A DNA stretch of 33,257 nucleotides from Flavobacteriales bacterium (GTDB lineage Bacteria; Bacteroidota; Bacteroidia; Flavobacteriales_G; NORP312): the NCBI GenBank assembly GCA_016763645.1, contig JAESTK010000149.1:1-33257 (forward strand). Direction: 5' to 3'. Position 1 is the stretch's first letter. Each line of letters starts with the position of its first letter. Below are positions 1 through 7,907 of the stretch, one piece after another. Below the pieces are notes generated by a model. It ran no database searches. It worked only from the letters and a program-made list of their open reading frames with translations, and was not told the origin of the DNA. Made by a program: the position numbers and the translations under genes.

Positions 1-791
1 AAAATTGATTCATCTACTATTGATGGATTTTCTTTTGCTATCATTATAGCGCCTAGATAATAGCTTAATTTGAACTTTTGCTCATCGTACTTCTTCAGTT
101 TATATTCTTTAAAGTAGAAGAAATTTTGATATGTAATATGATGCTCTAAGGCAAAATAAGAAGTATCACCTATTCCATAGAATTTACGGTGTGACATTTG
201 CTCAAAGACTACTGGCTTTGGCTGAGGGTTAACACCACATCCGCCAGTATAGCCCTGCTCTTCGCAGACCAACACAAAGTCTCCCACACTTATGTCCATA
301 TAAGAATGGACAACTTCAATGACCTCAACAACAAACTCAGTTTTGAAATTATAGCATTTATCCCACAGCTCTTGAGAAACGTATCGCACATCAACTACTT
401 TACCTTGTATAAAAGCGTCTGCCCTGATAATACTATATATAGTCCTGTAATCAACACCTTTATAATCTAGTTCGCTACCCCTTGTAGAAAATGAATCAAG
501 CCAAGGACTGTTGTGGATGCCTCTCACTCTAGGAAGCAAATAATAAAGGTTAGCTATTGCAGTGTCTCCGTTCTTCATTATGGCATGTTCAATCAAGCCT
601 AATGATATGGCATATTTGACTATTTTATCCTCTTCTTCACTTGTTACCGTCTGTAATTTGTCATACCCAAAGTAATTTTTAAAATGGTATTTACTCTCTA
701 AATCAATACTCTCAATTGACTGTGTAAATCCCAAGCTGGCATTGAAAAAAAATGTGGTAATTATAACTAATACGTAAACCATAATTTTCAT
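1..791 (-). CDS. Secreted protein of unknown function, C-terminus cut by window edge
   Basis: An open frame of 263 codons runs without a stop from an ATG at 791 to the window edge, so the C-terminus is missing. The first ~24 residues (MKIMVYVLVIITTFFFNASL then GFTQS) form a typical signal peptide, so the product is exported. The mature part is rich in aromatic residues and has two cysteines near a GYTGGCG stretch, around residues 181-187. I recognise no family. It begins one base after the stop of the upstream tail-fibre-like gene, so the two are probably co-transcribed. The plus-strand frame across 198-470 is a shadow of this gene: this frame is longer, has a signal peptide and sits in an operon-like position. 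Confidence 0.7.
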   Translation of the reverse strand, partial: MKIMVYVLVIITTFFFNASLGFTQSIESIDLESKYHFKNYFGYDKLQTVTSEEEDKIVKYAISLGLIEHAIMKNGDTAIANLYYLLPRVRGIHNSPWLDSFSTRGSELDYKGVDYRTIYSIIRADAFIQGKVVDVRYVSQELWDKCYNFKTEFVVEVIEVVHSYMDISVGDFVLVCEEQGYTGGCGVNPQPKPVVFEQMSHRKFYGIGDTSYFALEHHITYQNFFYFKEYKLKKYDEQKFKLSYYLGAIMIAKENPSIVDESI

Positions 792-792
792 T

Positions 793-2280
793 CTATCTCT
801 GTTTTAGCAGTTCTACTTCAGATTTAAGAAAATCATTCTCTTTTTTCAGCTCGATAACATATAGATATAATTCTTCTACTTTCTTAAGTATAGCCGCATC
901 CATTGCTCCTAAATCAATTCCGTTTTCTAGTACTTCTTTTTCTGATGGTACACCAGGTAGGTGTTTGTTTTCTTTTATGTATTGTTCGACTTCGTGTACA
1001 CTCATCAAATCATATTTTTTTTCAAAAACATAATCTGGCCAAAGAAATGACGTTGGGTCGGCTCTAACTTTTACAGTTTTTGCGTATAAAGTTTTACTAA
1101 CGTTCACTACTCCATTACCTCTTACTTTAAAAACATCTTGTCCGTTCCTACTAACACAAATTGCAGCGGTTTCTTCTTTATTAACATTAATTAGAAAAGC
1201 TCGAGAGTACTCTGCACTAACAATATGATTAATTGATAATGCCGCTCCGTCTTGATTTCGATCAATTTGCAAACTAGCGTTAGGCATTGTTGTTCCAATA
1301 CCAACTTGTCCACCATCTGGGTTAATCAATGTGTTTTGCACACCCCCCACTTGCCCTTCATCAGAATTAATTTTTAAAGCTGCATCATCTGTGTAAATAT
1401 AATTAAACGCACCCGCTGTTCCTGTAGTATTTGTACCTAAATATAAAGAATTCCTTCCTATTTTTAACTCTCCACTTATATGTGCATTACCAGCAACATC
1501 TAATGGGTATTGAGGCAGAGCAAGACCTATACCTAAATTAAAACCACATAAAAATACGTTATCAGAACCTGGCACAGAATTAAAAGGCATAATTGGCAAT
1601 GCAGATGAAGCTGCGCCCCCACAAAGATGCTCTGGTCGAGGGGTATTATGTCCAGCTTCTACTATCCCATTTGCCCCAATGTAAAGCGGCCTAACCTCTC
1701 CTTGAACCAAGTCTAAGTCTTCTAAATAATCTAGTATAACCTCATTCTTAAATTCACTTTTACCAGTCGTTACAAAATCTCCCGTAATATCCAAAGCATG
1801 TGTACTTGTCGATTTAACAGTATTATTAATCTTCATTGCTCCGGATGGGTCAACAAACATGTACCTATCGTAATTTAAGGTCATATCTTCTAATGCTTTC
1901 AATTTCATATAGCCTTCTACAACAGCGTCTTGTTTAAACCTTGCCTCATAAGACACCTCAATGCCATTATTAAAACGCCCCTTACCATATACGTCAAGCG
2001 CTTTCTCAACTTTTAAAGAATCTTTCATGTTAACCTTACCTGAAACTTCCATTTCGCCTTTTAAATCTGTTTTGCCTATTACTTCAAATTCAGAATTCGG
2101 AGACATTGTGCCAATTCCAATTTTTCCTGTTGGAGTTAATTTATTTGTAGCTCCATTTCCGTTGCCTCCAGCATTAGAATTGCTATTGCCGTTTTGGGCT
2201 ACCATTAAAAACGGCACAGCAGTAATTACAGCTATTAGCATGATTTTTCGAAACAAGCATATTACTTTAAAAGATGTCAT
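793..2280 (-). CDS. Secreted tail-fibre-like surface protein with C-terminal coiled coil
   Basis: A 495-aa exported protein. The N-terminal hydrophobic stretch ends in MVAQNG, a likely signal peptide; Met14 is an alternative start that would give a more usual signal length. A low-complexity Asn/Gly linker (residues ~30-45) follows. The body carries repeated GIGT-x-MPN segments (near residues 55 and 325) and many short beta-rich stretches, as in trimeric fibre proteins. The C-terminus has the motif HEVEQYIKENKHLPGVPS and ends in a leucine/glutamate-rich coiled coil. That ending is very common in Bacteroidota proteins annotated as tail-fibre or endosialidase-chaperone-like. No T9SS sorting domain is visible. 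The role is probably a surface structure; the ligand is unknown. Nothing phage-like lies nearby. Confidence 0.8.
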   Translation of the reverse strand: MTSFKVICLFRKIMLIAVITAVPFLMVAQNGNSNSNAGGNGNGATNKLTPTGKIGIGTMSPNSEFEVIGKTDLKGEMEVSGKVNMKDSLKVEKALDVYGKGRFNNGIEVSYEARFKQDAVVEGYMKLKALEDMTLNYDRYMFVDPSGAMKINNTVKSTSTHALDITGDFVTTGKSEFKNEVILDYLEDLDLVQGEVRPLYIGANGIVEAGHNTPRPEHLCGGAASSALPIMPFNSVPGSDNVFLCGFNLGIGLALPQYPLDVAGNAHISGELKIGRNSLYLGTNTTGTAGAFNYIYTDDAALKINSDEGQVGGVQNTLINPDGGQVGIGTTMPNASLQIDRNQDGAALSINHIVSAEYSRAFLINVNKEETAAICVSRNGQDVFKVRGNGVVNVSKTLYAKTVKVRADPTSFLWPDYVFEKKYDLMSVHEVEQYIKENKHLPGVPSEKEVLENGIDLGAMDAAILKKVEELYLYVIELKKENDFLKSEVELLKQR

Positions 2281-2415
2281 AATGTAGATTTAGTTACTAA
2301 TATTCAACAATATATTAAAAAATTAAGTTCTATACGATTCTTGTTAGCTTGTTCGCCTAAAATAACTCACCGAACAGTCATTGTCAGTTGAAAGCTAAAA
2401 TATGACTTTTCGGTC
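2281..2415. other. Divergent intergenic region between fibre gene and XRE gene
   Basis: These 135 AT-rich bases must hold the promoters of both divergent genes. On the minus strand TATTGTTG (2305-2312) is one base off TAnnTTTG for the fibre gene. On the plus side several GTCA half-sites lie between 2369 and 2416. No RNA gene was seen. Confidence 0.4.
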
Positions 2416-2416
2416 A
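2403..2416. promoter_or_regulatory. TGAC-N6-GTCA inverted repeat at the XRE gene start
   Basis: TGAC (2403-2406) and GTCA (2413-2416) form an inverted repeat whose last base is the A of the XRE gene's ATG. Further GTCA half-sites (2376-2379 and 2382-2385 region) lie just upstream. A small XRE protein commonly binds such a site and represses itself. The operator role is inferred from position and symmetry. Confidence 0.4.
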
Positions 2417-2628
2417 TGGAAACAAGTTTTCTTCTGCTAAATTTAGCCACACGTGTAAAAAAATTACGTTTGGCTAAAGGTGTCAGTCAGGAGGAAGCTA
2501 ATAATGCTACGGGAATACATTTCGGAAGACTAGAGCAAGGAAAAAGAGATGTCTCGTTTACAACTCTATATAAAATAGCTGACTATTTTGAATTGAGCTT
2601 AACGGAGTTTCTTAGTGAAGGGTTTTAG
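2416..2628 (+). CDS. Small XRE-family helix-turn-helix regulator
   Basis: At 70 aa this is a stand-alone HTH_3 (Cro/C1) DNA-binding domain. The pattern RVKKLRLAKGVSQEEAN, then GIHFGRLEQGKRDVSF, then TLYKIADYFELSLTEFL gives the usual five helices, with the recognition helix around residues 30-42. It has no sensor or partner domain and is the only plus-strand gene between two minus-strand blocks. Similar small proteins act as self-repressors, as controllers of restriction-modification systems or as antitoxins. No toxin, methylase or nuclease gene is adjacent here, so its target is unknown apart from a likely self-operator over its start codon. Confidence 0.85.
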   Translation: METSFLLLNLATRVKKLRLAKGVSQEEANNATGIHFGRLEQGKRDVSFTTLYKIADYFELSLTEFLSEGF

Positions 2629-2636
2629 CAAAAAAA

Positions 2637-3365
2637 CTACTCTTCACAAACTTCCTTAATCGTTTTATCAATTTGGGCATAGCCAATTTTACGGGCTCTT
2701 CTAAAATCGCCACAAGCCAACGAATCTTTACCTTGGTACATTTTAGCAATGGCTCTATTAAAATACACATGGGAGCTTCCAATACCTACTGGGCCACAAA
2801 TTTCTAATGCTTGGTCAAATAATTCTTCTGCTTTTTGGTACTTTTTGTGTTTTAGTGCATTTATTGCCTCGTTGTAAACCCATACAAAATACTGACTATC
2901 ATAATATACAGATGTTCCGTACTGGTCAAAATTAGGCATTGAGTTACACCTTATTTTTTTGTTCTCATGCTTATAGGATCTTAACTCTAGTGGAAAATCT
3001 ACTTGAATTGTCATTTGTACTTTTACCAGTTTCCCGTTTTGTTTACCTGGAGCCCATTTGGGCATTTTTTTCACCAAACGGATAGCCTCCTTACTTAATC
3101 CCATCGGTTTGCCTCTTAATATTTTTATATTGCTAATGTTTCCTTCTTCATCCACAATAAAACCCACATGAACCTTTCCTCTAATCCCTCCACCGGCAGC
3201 CAAACTCGGATACTCCATTTCTTCCAGAAAAAACTTATTCATTTCTTCCTCACCTCCAACAAAAGAAGGCATGTGATCCACAATTACAAATACATCATCT
3301 TCTTGTGCAAAAACTGCATATGATGTAATAAATAAGATAAATAATAAAGGAAATATTTTTTTCAT
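2637..3365 (-). CDS. Periplasmic TonB C-terminal domain protein with TPR-like tail
   Basis: A 242-aa protein with a cleavable signal peptide ending in AVFAQ rather than the proline-rich stalk of true TonB. Residues ~33-130 match the TonB C-terminal fold: PSFVGGEEEM, then YP, then GKVHVGFIVDEEGNI, then MPKWAPGKQNGK. Residues ~160-235 look like two TPR-type helical hairpins (ALKHKKYQKAEELFDQAL and FNRAIAKMYQGKDSLACGDF). Without a membrane anchor it is unlikely to energise outer-membrane receptors by itself; such proteins are common in Bacteroidota and their role is unclear. It begins 33 bases after the aroA stop. A TATTTTTG element (minus strand, 3385-3392) may give it its own promoter. Confidence 0.8.
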   Translation of the reverse strand: MKKIFPLLFILFITSYAVFAQEDDVFVIVDHMPSFVGGEEEMNKFFLEEMEYPSLAAGGGIRGKVHVGFIVDEEGNISNIKILRGKPMGLSKEAIRLVKKMPKWAPGKQNGKLVKVQMTIQVDFPLELRSYKHENKKIRCNSMPNFDQYGTSVYYDSQYFVWVYNEAINALKHKKYQKAEELFDQALEICGPVGIGSSHVYFNRAIAKMYQGKDSLACGDFRRARKIGYAQIDKTIKEVCEE

Positions 3366-3384
3366 AACCGAAATTTACCGCATC

Positions 3385-3392
3385 CAAAAATA
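3385..3392 (-). promoter_or_regulatory. Putative -7 element for the TonB-C protein
   Basis: Read on the minus strand this is TATTTTTG, an exact TAnnTTTG match, about 20 bases before the ATG at 3365. No well-spaced -33 TTG was found, and the motif can arise by chance in AT-rich DNA. Confidence 0.3.
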
Positions 3393-3398
3393 GGGAAA

Positions 3399-4634
3399 TT
3401 ACTTCTCAATTAAAAATCCTACTTGCTCCAAATCTTTCCAAAAAGAGGGGTAAGATTTCTCAACAACTTCTGGATTTTCTATTTCCAGCACACCACATTT
3501 CAGCGCAAGGGGTGCAAAAGCCATTGCCATTCGGTGATCTTCGTAGGTTTCAACCGGAGTTGAAAGTTCCAAGTTGAAAGTTGAAAGTTTTATTGCCTGA
3601 ATTTTTAACCAGCTTTCCCCTCCTTCAGTTTGTACTCCGAATTTTCTTAATTCGTTCTGCAAAGCTACAATTCTGTCTGTTTCCTTAATTTTTAAGGTTT
3701 TTAGTCCTGTTAATTTCGCTTCGACACCCAATCCTACACAGGTTACAGCTATTGTCTGCGCTAAATCTGGACAAAGAGTAAAATCATACTCAAACAATGC
3801 TGGAAGTGCAACATCTACTTTTTTCAGAATCACATTACCAGTTGTGAAATTTGTCTCCACTCCGAAATTTTTGAATATTTCAACCACAATCGAATCACCT
3901 TGTAAACTATCTTTTTTTAGCCCTTTTAACTCAATTTCTGCCGTGTCAGAAAAAGCCACGATTTCGTACCAATATGACGCAGCACTCCAGTCTGATTCGA
4001 CACTAAAACTTACCGAATTGTATTTTTTAGGAGAAATACGAATTGACGATTGACTGAACATAACTTCCCCTCCAAAATGCCTAATAATGCTAGCCGTCAT
4101 TTCTAGATATGGTCCCGAAACTAAATCGTTAAAAATCTTAATTTCTAACCCCCCAGTAAGCGTTGGGGCAATGAGCATTAATGCAGAAATATATTGACTA
4201 CTCACACCCCCATCAATTTCAATTTCGTTACTGACAAGTTGAGATTCGTTAATTTTTACGGGTGGATAACCTTCTTTCTTTACATAATCAACCGAAGCGC
4301 CCAAAGTTCGAAGTGCATCAACTAAGATACTTATAGGACGCTGTTTCATCCGTTCCGATCCCGTCAAGGTTTGTCTTCCCTTTTGAACAGAAAAAAAAGC
4401 TGTTAAAAACCGCATGGTTGTGCCCGCTGGACCAACATCAAATTCAACATTTCCTTCTCGAAATTCTTTTAAAATTCGAACTAGCGTTTGAGTGTCAGCA
4501 GCCTTCGAAACATTACCTACCAAGTGCTTCTCACTAAGTAATGCCTCAATAATTAACGCTCTGTTACTTTCACTTTTTGATGCTGGAAGATGAGCCGCCC
4601 CTTGAATATTGGTATTTGGTTTAGATAGCTTCAT
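3399..4634 (-). CDS. aroA: 3-phosphoshikimate 1-carboxyvinyltransferase (EPSP synthase)
   Basis: A cytoplasmic enzyme that joins phosphoenolpyruvate to shikimate 3-phosphate in the sixth step of aromatic amino acid synthesis. Family motifs are intact: HLPASKSESNRALI (Lys20, Ser21, Arg25 bind substrate), GPAGTTMRFLTAF, the catalytic-Asp region DFTLCPDLAQTIAV, KIKETDRI and TYEDHRMAMAFAPLAL. The length of 411 aa is normal for Bacteroidota. It follows aroB by 34 bases, so two shikimate enzymes are probably co-expressed. An oddity is a heptamer repeat (3559-3586) encoding part of LSTFNLELSTPV just before the TYEDHR motif; it is in frame and probably tolerated in a loop. Confidence 0.97.
   Translation of the reverse strand: MKLSKPNTNIQGAAHLPASKSESNRALIIEALLSEKHLVGNVSKAADTQTLVRILKEFREGNVEFDVGPAGTTMRFLTAFFSVQKGRQTLTGSERMKQRPISILVDALRTLGASVDYVKKEGYPPVKINESQLVSNEIEIDGGVSSQYISALMLIAPTLTGGLEIKIFNDLVSGPYLEMTASIIRHFGGEVMFSQSSIRISPKKYNSVSFSVESDWSAASYWYEIVAFSDTAEIELKGLKKDSLQGDSIVVEIFKNFGVETNFTTGNVILKKVDVALPALFEYDFTLCPDLAQTIAVTCVGLGVEAKLTGLKTLKIKETDRIVALQNELRKFGVQTEGGESWLKIQAIKLSTFNLELSTPVETYEDHRMAMAFAPLALKCGVLEIENPEVVEKSYPSFWKDLEQVGFLIEK
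3548..3586. repeat. aroA: GTTGAAA heptamer tandem repeat with hairpin inside aroA
   Basis: Four heptamers run in tandem: GTTGAAA, GTTCCAA, GTTGAAA, GTTGAAA (3559-3586). TTTCAAC at 3548-3554 can pair with the first unit across a CGGA loop. A length of 28 bases (four units) shifts the frame by one, so unit gain or loss would break aroA unless it happened in threes. Confidence 0.8.
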
Positions 4635-4668
4635 GTCGTTTTATCTTCGCTCAATCGACAACAAAACC

Positions 4669-5730
4669 TTAATGGTTTTTGTAAAACTCTAATGCTTCGA
4701 TAATTTGATCTACTTCACAAATTTGGTTCACCTCTACTTCGCCAATTCTTTTTAGCAACGTAAAATTTATTCCCTGCAGCGTATTCTTTTTATCGTGCTG
4801 CATCAATTCAATTAGTCGATGATAATTACTTGAATCTATATCTATTTTTGGAAAAACAGCGTTAATATAGTTAGCCACTTCCATTGCATCTTCCATTAAA
4901 ATAAATCCCGCTTTGTATGATAAGTATGTTTCACAAATCATACCGATTGCAATAGCTTCGCCATGCAATAAAGAAGATTTACTGCCCAACAGATTACTCT
5001 CGATTGCGTGCCCGATCGTATGTCCAAAATTTAACGCTTTACGGGTGCTCTTTTCTTGAAAATCTTTGAGTACAATGTTGTTTTTAATTTCAACCGATTG
5101 TTTGATTACATTGTCAAGTTCTTGTATAGCTTCAAAATTTAGGTCTTGAATTTCATCAAAATAATTACGACTAGCTATCAGCGAATGCTTTATTATTTCG
5201 GCAAAACCAGAAAGGATTTGACGATCATCTAGCGTTTGTAAAAACTCGGTATGCGCAAAAACTGCTTTTGGGTTTTTGAAAACGCCTACTTCATTTTTTA
5301 ATCCTTCAAAATCAACCCCTAATTTTCCTCCTACCGAAGCATCTACCTGAGAAAGCAGTGTAGTCGGGAAATTTACAAAATCTATTCCTCGTTTATATGT
5401 CGAAGCTGCAAACCCACCCATATCACCAATTACCCCTCCTCCAACATTGATAAAAAGAGCCGTTCTGTCAATTTTAATTGAAGATAAATATTTCCAAATG
5501 TGCGATGTTGTTTCTATGGTCTTGTGCTCTTCTCCACTTTGAATTTGCAAAACTTCGGCATTTAACAATGATGGTAACGCTTGAATTTTAGGAAGGCAAT
5601 ATTCGGCCGTATTTTCATCCACCAAAATCACTTTTTTACACCGAGCGTAGTGTTTGCCAATAAACTCATCCGCCTTGGTTAACACATCCCCAACAAAAAC
5701 TGAGTAATCATCTGATTTTATTTCAAACAT
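4669..5730 (-). CDS. aroB: 3-dehydroquinate synthase
   Basis: This NAD- and metal-dependent enzyme converts DAHP to 3-dehydroquinate, the second shikimate step. Visible motifs: the NAD-binding GGGVIGDMGGFAASTYKRG, the substrate-binding FPTTLLSQVDASVGGK, and the metal-ligand segments GFAEIIKHSLI (Glu), ALNFGHTIGHAIE (His) and LLHGEAIAIGM (His). I chose the ATG at 5730 (353 aa), which overlaps the upstream gene's TGA by one base. An in-frame TTG two codons earlier is possible but less likely. The overlap suggests translational coupling with the upstream small gene, and aroA follows 34 bases downstream. Confidence 0.97.
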   Translation of the reverse strand: MFEIKSDDYSVFVGDVLTKADEFIGKHYARCKKVILVDENTAEYCLPKIQALPSLLNAEVLQIQSGEEHKTIETTSHIWKYLSSIKIDRTALFINVGGGVIGDMGGFAASTYKRGIDFVNFPTTLLSQVDASVGGKLGVDFEGLKNEVGVFKNPKAVFAHTEFLQTLDDRQILSGFAEIIKHSLIASRNYFDEIQDLNFEAIQELDNVIKQSVEIKNNIVLKDFQEKSTRKALNFGHTIGHAIESNLLGSKSSLLHGEAIAIGMICETYLSYKAGFILMEDAMEVANYINAVFPKIDIDSSNYHRLIELMQHDKKNTLQGINFTLLKRIGEVEVNQICEVDQIIEALEFYKNH

Positions 5731-6119
5731 CAGCAATCACATTGTAATGGATTATCAACCAGCTTAATTTCAACAATTTCAGCGTGGTTGGGCAACATTT
5801 TTGCTCTAAGAAAAAACAACTTACCAGAGATCGATTCACCTTCTACATAATATATTTTCGGCTTATCCTTTGTAGAGCTTTTGCCGAAATTTACATCTCC
5901 ATCTTTGATGATTTTCAAGACACTTCTTTTATCAATTGAATAACATTCGAGATAACATTCTGCCGATTCTGAGTAAGTCAATGAATCTGAAATTTCGGTT
6001 AAAACTCGTTGTTCTGGCAGCCAAAAAGTAAAATCGTGCTCACCTCTTCGCAAAAAGAAGTACGTCATTACGCATCCTAAAATTATACCGAAAGCATACA
6101 CTCTAATTCTTCTTGCCAT
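5730..6119 (-). CDS. Small membrane-anchored protein, probably DUF4258-like
   Basis: A 129-aa protein with one N-terminal membrane segment (residues ~5-23, RVYAFGIILGCVMTYFFL) and a soluble domain expected outside the cytoplasmic membrane. The core VLKIIKDGDVNFGKSST, followed by KIYYVEGE and a beta-strand end, resembles the short DUF4258-like proteins that Bacteroidota often carry beside aroB. This is from memory and not verified. Four cysteines are present, two in an AECYLECYS pattern and two at the C-terminus (QCDC). No enzymatic function can be assigned. It sits between ald and aroB and overlaps the aroB start. Confidence 0.7.
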   Translation of the reverse strand: MARRIRVYAFGIILGCVMTYFFLRRGEHDFTFWLPEQRVLTEISDSLTYSESAECYLECYSIDKRSVLKIIKDGDVNFGKSSTKDKPKIYYVEGESISGKLFFLRAKMLPNHAEIVEIKLVDNPLQCDC

Positions 6120-6146
6120 TAGCGATTTGTTGAGTGCAAAATAAGG

Positions 6147-7367
6147 CTAAAAAGCCGCCATAAGCAAGCCTAAATCTTTATATGGAATACCAAACGTTTC
6201 GCCCATGTATTGATTTGTAAGCGTTCCGTTGTAAATATAAACTCCTGCACATACACCCGGGTGCTTTTTAATCATATTACCAATACCACCTTCTTCGCCT
6301 GTATCGACAAGAATTGGTGCAAAAATATTACTTAATGCCGTTGATGCTGTTCTCGATACGCGTGAGGCAATATTTGGCACACAATAATGAATCACTCCAT
6401 ACTTAATGTAAGTTGGCTTTTCGTGACTTGTAACTTCAGAAGTATCAAAACAACCACCTTGATCTATGCTTACATCAACAATCACAGAACCATCTTTCAT
6501 GGTTTCAACCATTTCTTCTGTAACCACGCAGGGGGTTCTTCCTTCAACAGCTCGAATAGCTCCGATGGCTACATCAGCAGTTTTCAGGGCTTGTTTCAAC
6601 ACTTCGGGTTGCAATGTTGATGTATATAATCGGGATCCTATACTGTTTTGCATTCTTCGTAAACGATAAGTAGAGTTGTCAAAAACCTTAACCTGAGCAC
6701 CTAAACCTATTGCCGAGCGTGCAGCAAATTCACCAACTGTTCCTGCACCCAAAATAACTACTTCGCTTGGTGCAACGCCTGAAATCCCACCCAGCATTTG
6801 CCCCATACCATCGTTGGCATTACTTAAATATTCAGCAGCGATAAGTATTGTAGTATTTCCAGCAATTTCGCCCATGGAGCGGACTATTGGCAAAATTCCT
6901 TCGAGGTCTTTTACGTAATCCCATGCGATGGCGGTAATGCGTTTTGCCATCAATTTTTTTATTAAATCTTTTTGTTGCACGGTGAGTTGTAGTGCCGAAA
7001 TCAAAGTCTGCTTGTGCTGCATCAACTCCACTTCCTTCAAAGTTGGTGGTTCAATTTTTAAAACAATATCTGCCTTATATACCTCTTGGACTCCATCAGC
7101 TATTTCAGCGCCTGCCTCGCTATAATCGGTGTCAGAATATTTACATGCTTTACCTGCCCCAGTCTCAATTACAACCTTATGTCCATTATTGCACAAAAAA
7201 GCTACCGAAGTTGGCACAAGCGCTACTCGATTTTCTTGAAATGAGGTTTCTTTGGGAATTCCGATATACAATTTGCCCTTTTTCTTGCCTACTTCTAGCA
7301 TTTCTTCTTGCGTTTGAAGCGATGCAGAATGAGAAAGGGACTTCAACAAATCTTGTGAAGTGATCAT
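6147..7367 (-). CDS. ald: Alanine dehydrogenase
   Basis: Catalyses reversible NAD-dependent deamination of L-alanine to pyruvate and ammonia. The N-terminal AlaDh/PNT substrate domain carries GIPKETSFQENRVALVP. The central Rossmann domain has VVILGAGTVGEFAARSA (GxGxxG). Then come VFDNSTYRLRRMQ, AIRAVEGRTPCVVTEEMV and the conserved SIDQGGCFDTSE. The length of 406 aa, including a ~30-residue N-terminal extension, fits the Bacteroidota version, which is longer than the ~370-aa Bacillus enzyme. Its ATG overlaps the tsaE TGA (ATGA), so translation is probably coupled to tsaE. Confidence 0.93.
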   Translation of the reverse strand: MITSQDLLKSLSHSASLQTQEEMLEVGKKKGKLYIGIPKETSFQENRVALVPTSVAFLCNNGHKVVIETGAGKACKYSDTDYSEAGAEIADGVQEVYKADIVLKIEPPTLKEVELMQHKQTLISALQLTVQQKDLIKKLMAKRITAIAWDYVKDLEGILPIVRSMGEIAGNTTILIAAEYLSNANDGMGQMLGGISGVAPSEVVILGAGTVGEFAARSAIGLGAQVKVFDNSTYRLRRMQNSIGSRLYTSTLQPEVLKQALKTADVAIGAIRAVEGRTPCVVTEEMVETMKDGSVIVDVSIDQGGCFDTSEVTSHEKPTYIKYGVIHYCVPNIASRVSRTASTALSNIFAPILVDTGEEGGIGNMIKKHPGVCAGVYIYNGTLTNQYMGETFGIPYKDLGLLMAAF

Positions 7368-7786
7368 TGGTTTTGCTCTTCTAAGGTGATTACTCTTTTA
7401 CTTTCCTGGTCTGTAATAGTAATCCTTACGTAGGTTGGTGGTAAAAGGTTAGCAATTTTTTCGGGCCACTCGATAAAGCAATAATTACCACTATATATAT
7501 AGTCTTCATAACCAATATCGAACGCTTCTTCTTCTGTTTCGATACGAAAAAAATCGAAGTGGTAAATAGTACCAACTTCCTGAGAATAATATTCATTGAC
7601 TAATGCAAAAGTTGGACTACTTGTTTCATCCTCAGAGCCCAATGCCTCTACAATTTTTTTGATAAGTGTAGTTTTCCCTGCGCCCATCTCACCATAAAAG
7701 GCGAAGACTCTTTCATTAGTTAGCTTAATAATTTGTTTGGCTAATCCGCCTAAGTCTTCTAGCGAGTTGGATTCTAATTGCAACAT
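7364..7786 (-). CDS. tsaE: tRNA threonylcarbamoyladenosine biosynthesis ATPase TsaE
   Basis: A P-loop ATPase that works with TsaB and TsaD to install t6A at position 37 of ANN-decoding tRNAs. The 140-aa product has Walker A GEMGAGKTTL, SSPTFALVNEY, YHFDFFRIE and CFIEWPEKI in family order. I start it at the ATG at 7786, which gives the usual N-terminus (MLQLESNSLEDLGGLAKQI). The frame stays open for 32 more codons to a TTG, but that extension reads through a hairpin-bearing, repeat-like spacer with no family resemblance. The gene overlaps ald in an ATGA junction. Confidence 0.93.
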   Translation of the reverse strand: MLQLESNSLEDLGGLAKQIIKLTNERVFAFYGEMGAGKTTLIKKIVEALGSEDETSSPTFALVNEYYSQEVGTIYHFDFFRIETEEEAFDIGYEDYIYSGNYCFIEWPEKIANLLPPTYVRITITDQESKRVITLEEQNQ

Positions 7787-7869
7787 ATTCAGTGACTTAT
7801 GACACAATAAAAGCCTCCCCCTTGGAAAAGATATTTCGAGGGGTTGACACCAAATTCCAATCTCCCGAA

Positions 7870-7887
7870 CCCTCTTCGCCAAGAGGG
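7870..7887. terminator. Hairpin in the porX-tsaE spacer
   Basis: CCCTCTT (7870-7876) pairs perfectly with AAGAGGG (7881-7887) across a CGCC loop, about 20 bases after the porX stop. No T-run follows on the minus strand, so it may be a processing or attenuation hairpin, or part of a decayed intergenic repeat. The neighbouring 7805-7850 segment is unusually rich in C and G runs for this genome. Confidence 0.45.
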
Positions 7888-7907
7888 GAAAAAATTGAAT
7901 AAATTCA

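Noticed and set aside
198-470. 90-codon plus-strand frame near the window start
   Set aside because: It is antisense to a longer minus-strand frame with a signal peptide and an operon-like start one base after its neighbour's stop.
793-2280. Prophage tail-fibre gene
   Set aside because: No capsid, terminase, portal, integrase or lysis gene lies nearby, and such proteins are common chromosomal genes in Bacteroidota.
3559-3586. Short regular repeats as a CRISPR array
   Set aside because: The units are 7 bases long with no spacers, inside aroA, and no cas genes are present.
6992-7363. 123-codon plus-strand frame opposite ald
   Set aside because: It lies wholly inside the well-supported alanine dehydrogenase gene and its translation has no recognisable family pattern.
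7787-7882. N-terminal extension of TsaE to a TTG start
   Set aside because: The added residues come from a hairpin and C/G-run spacer and do not resemble TsaE, whose normal N-terminus begins at the ATG at 7786.
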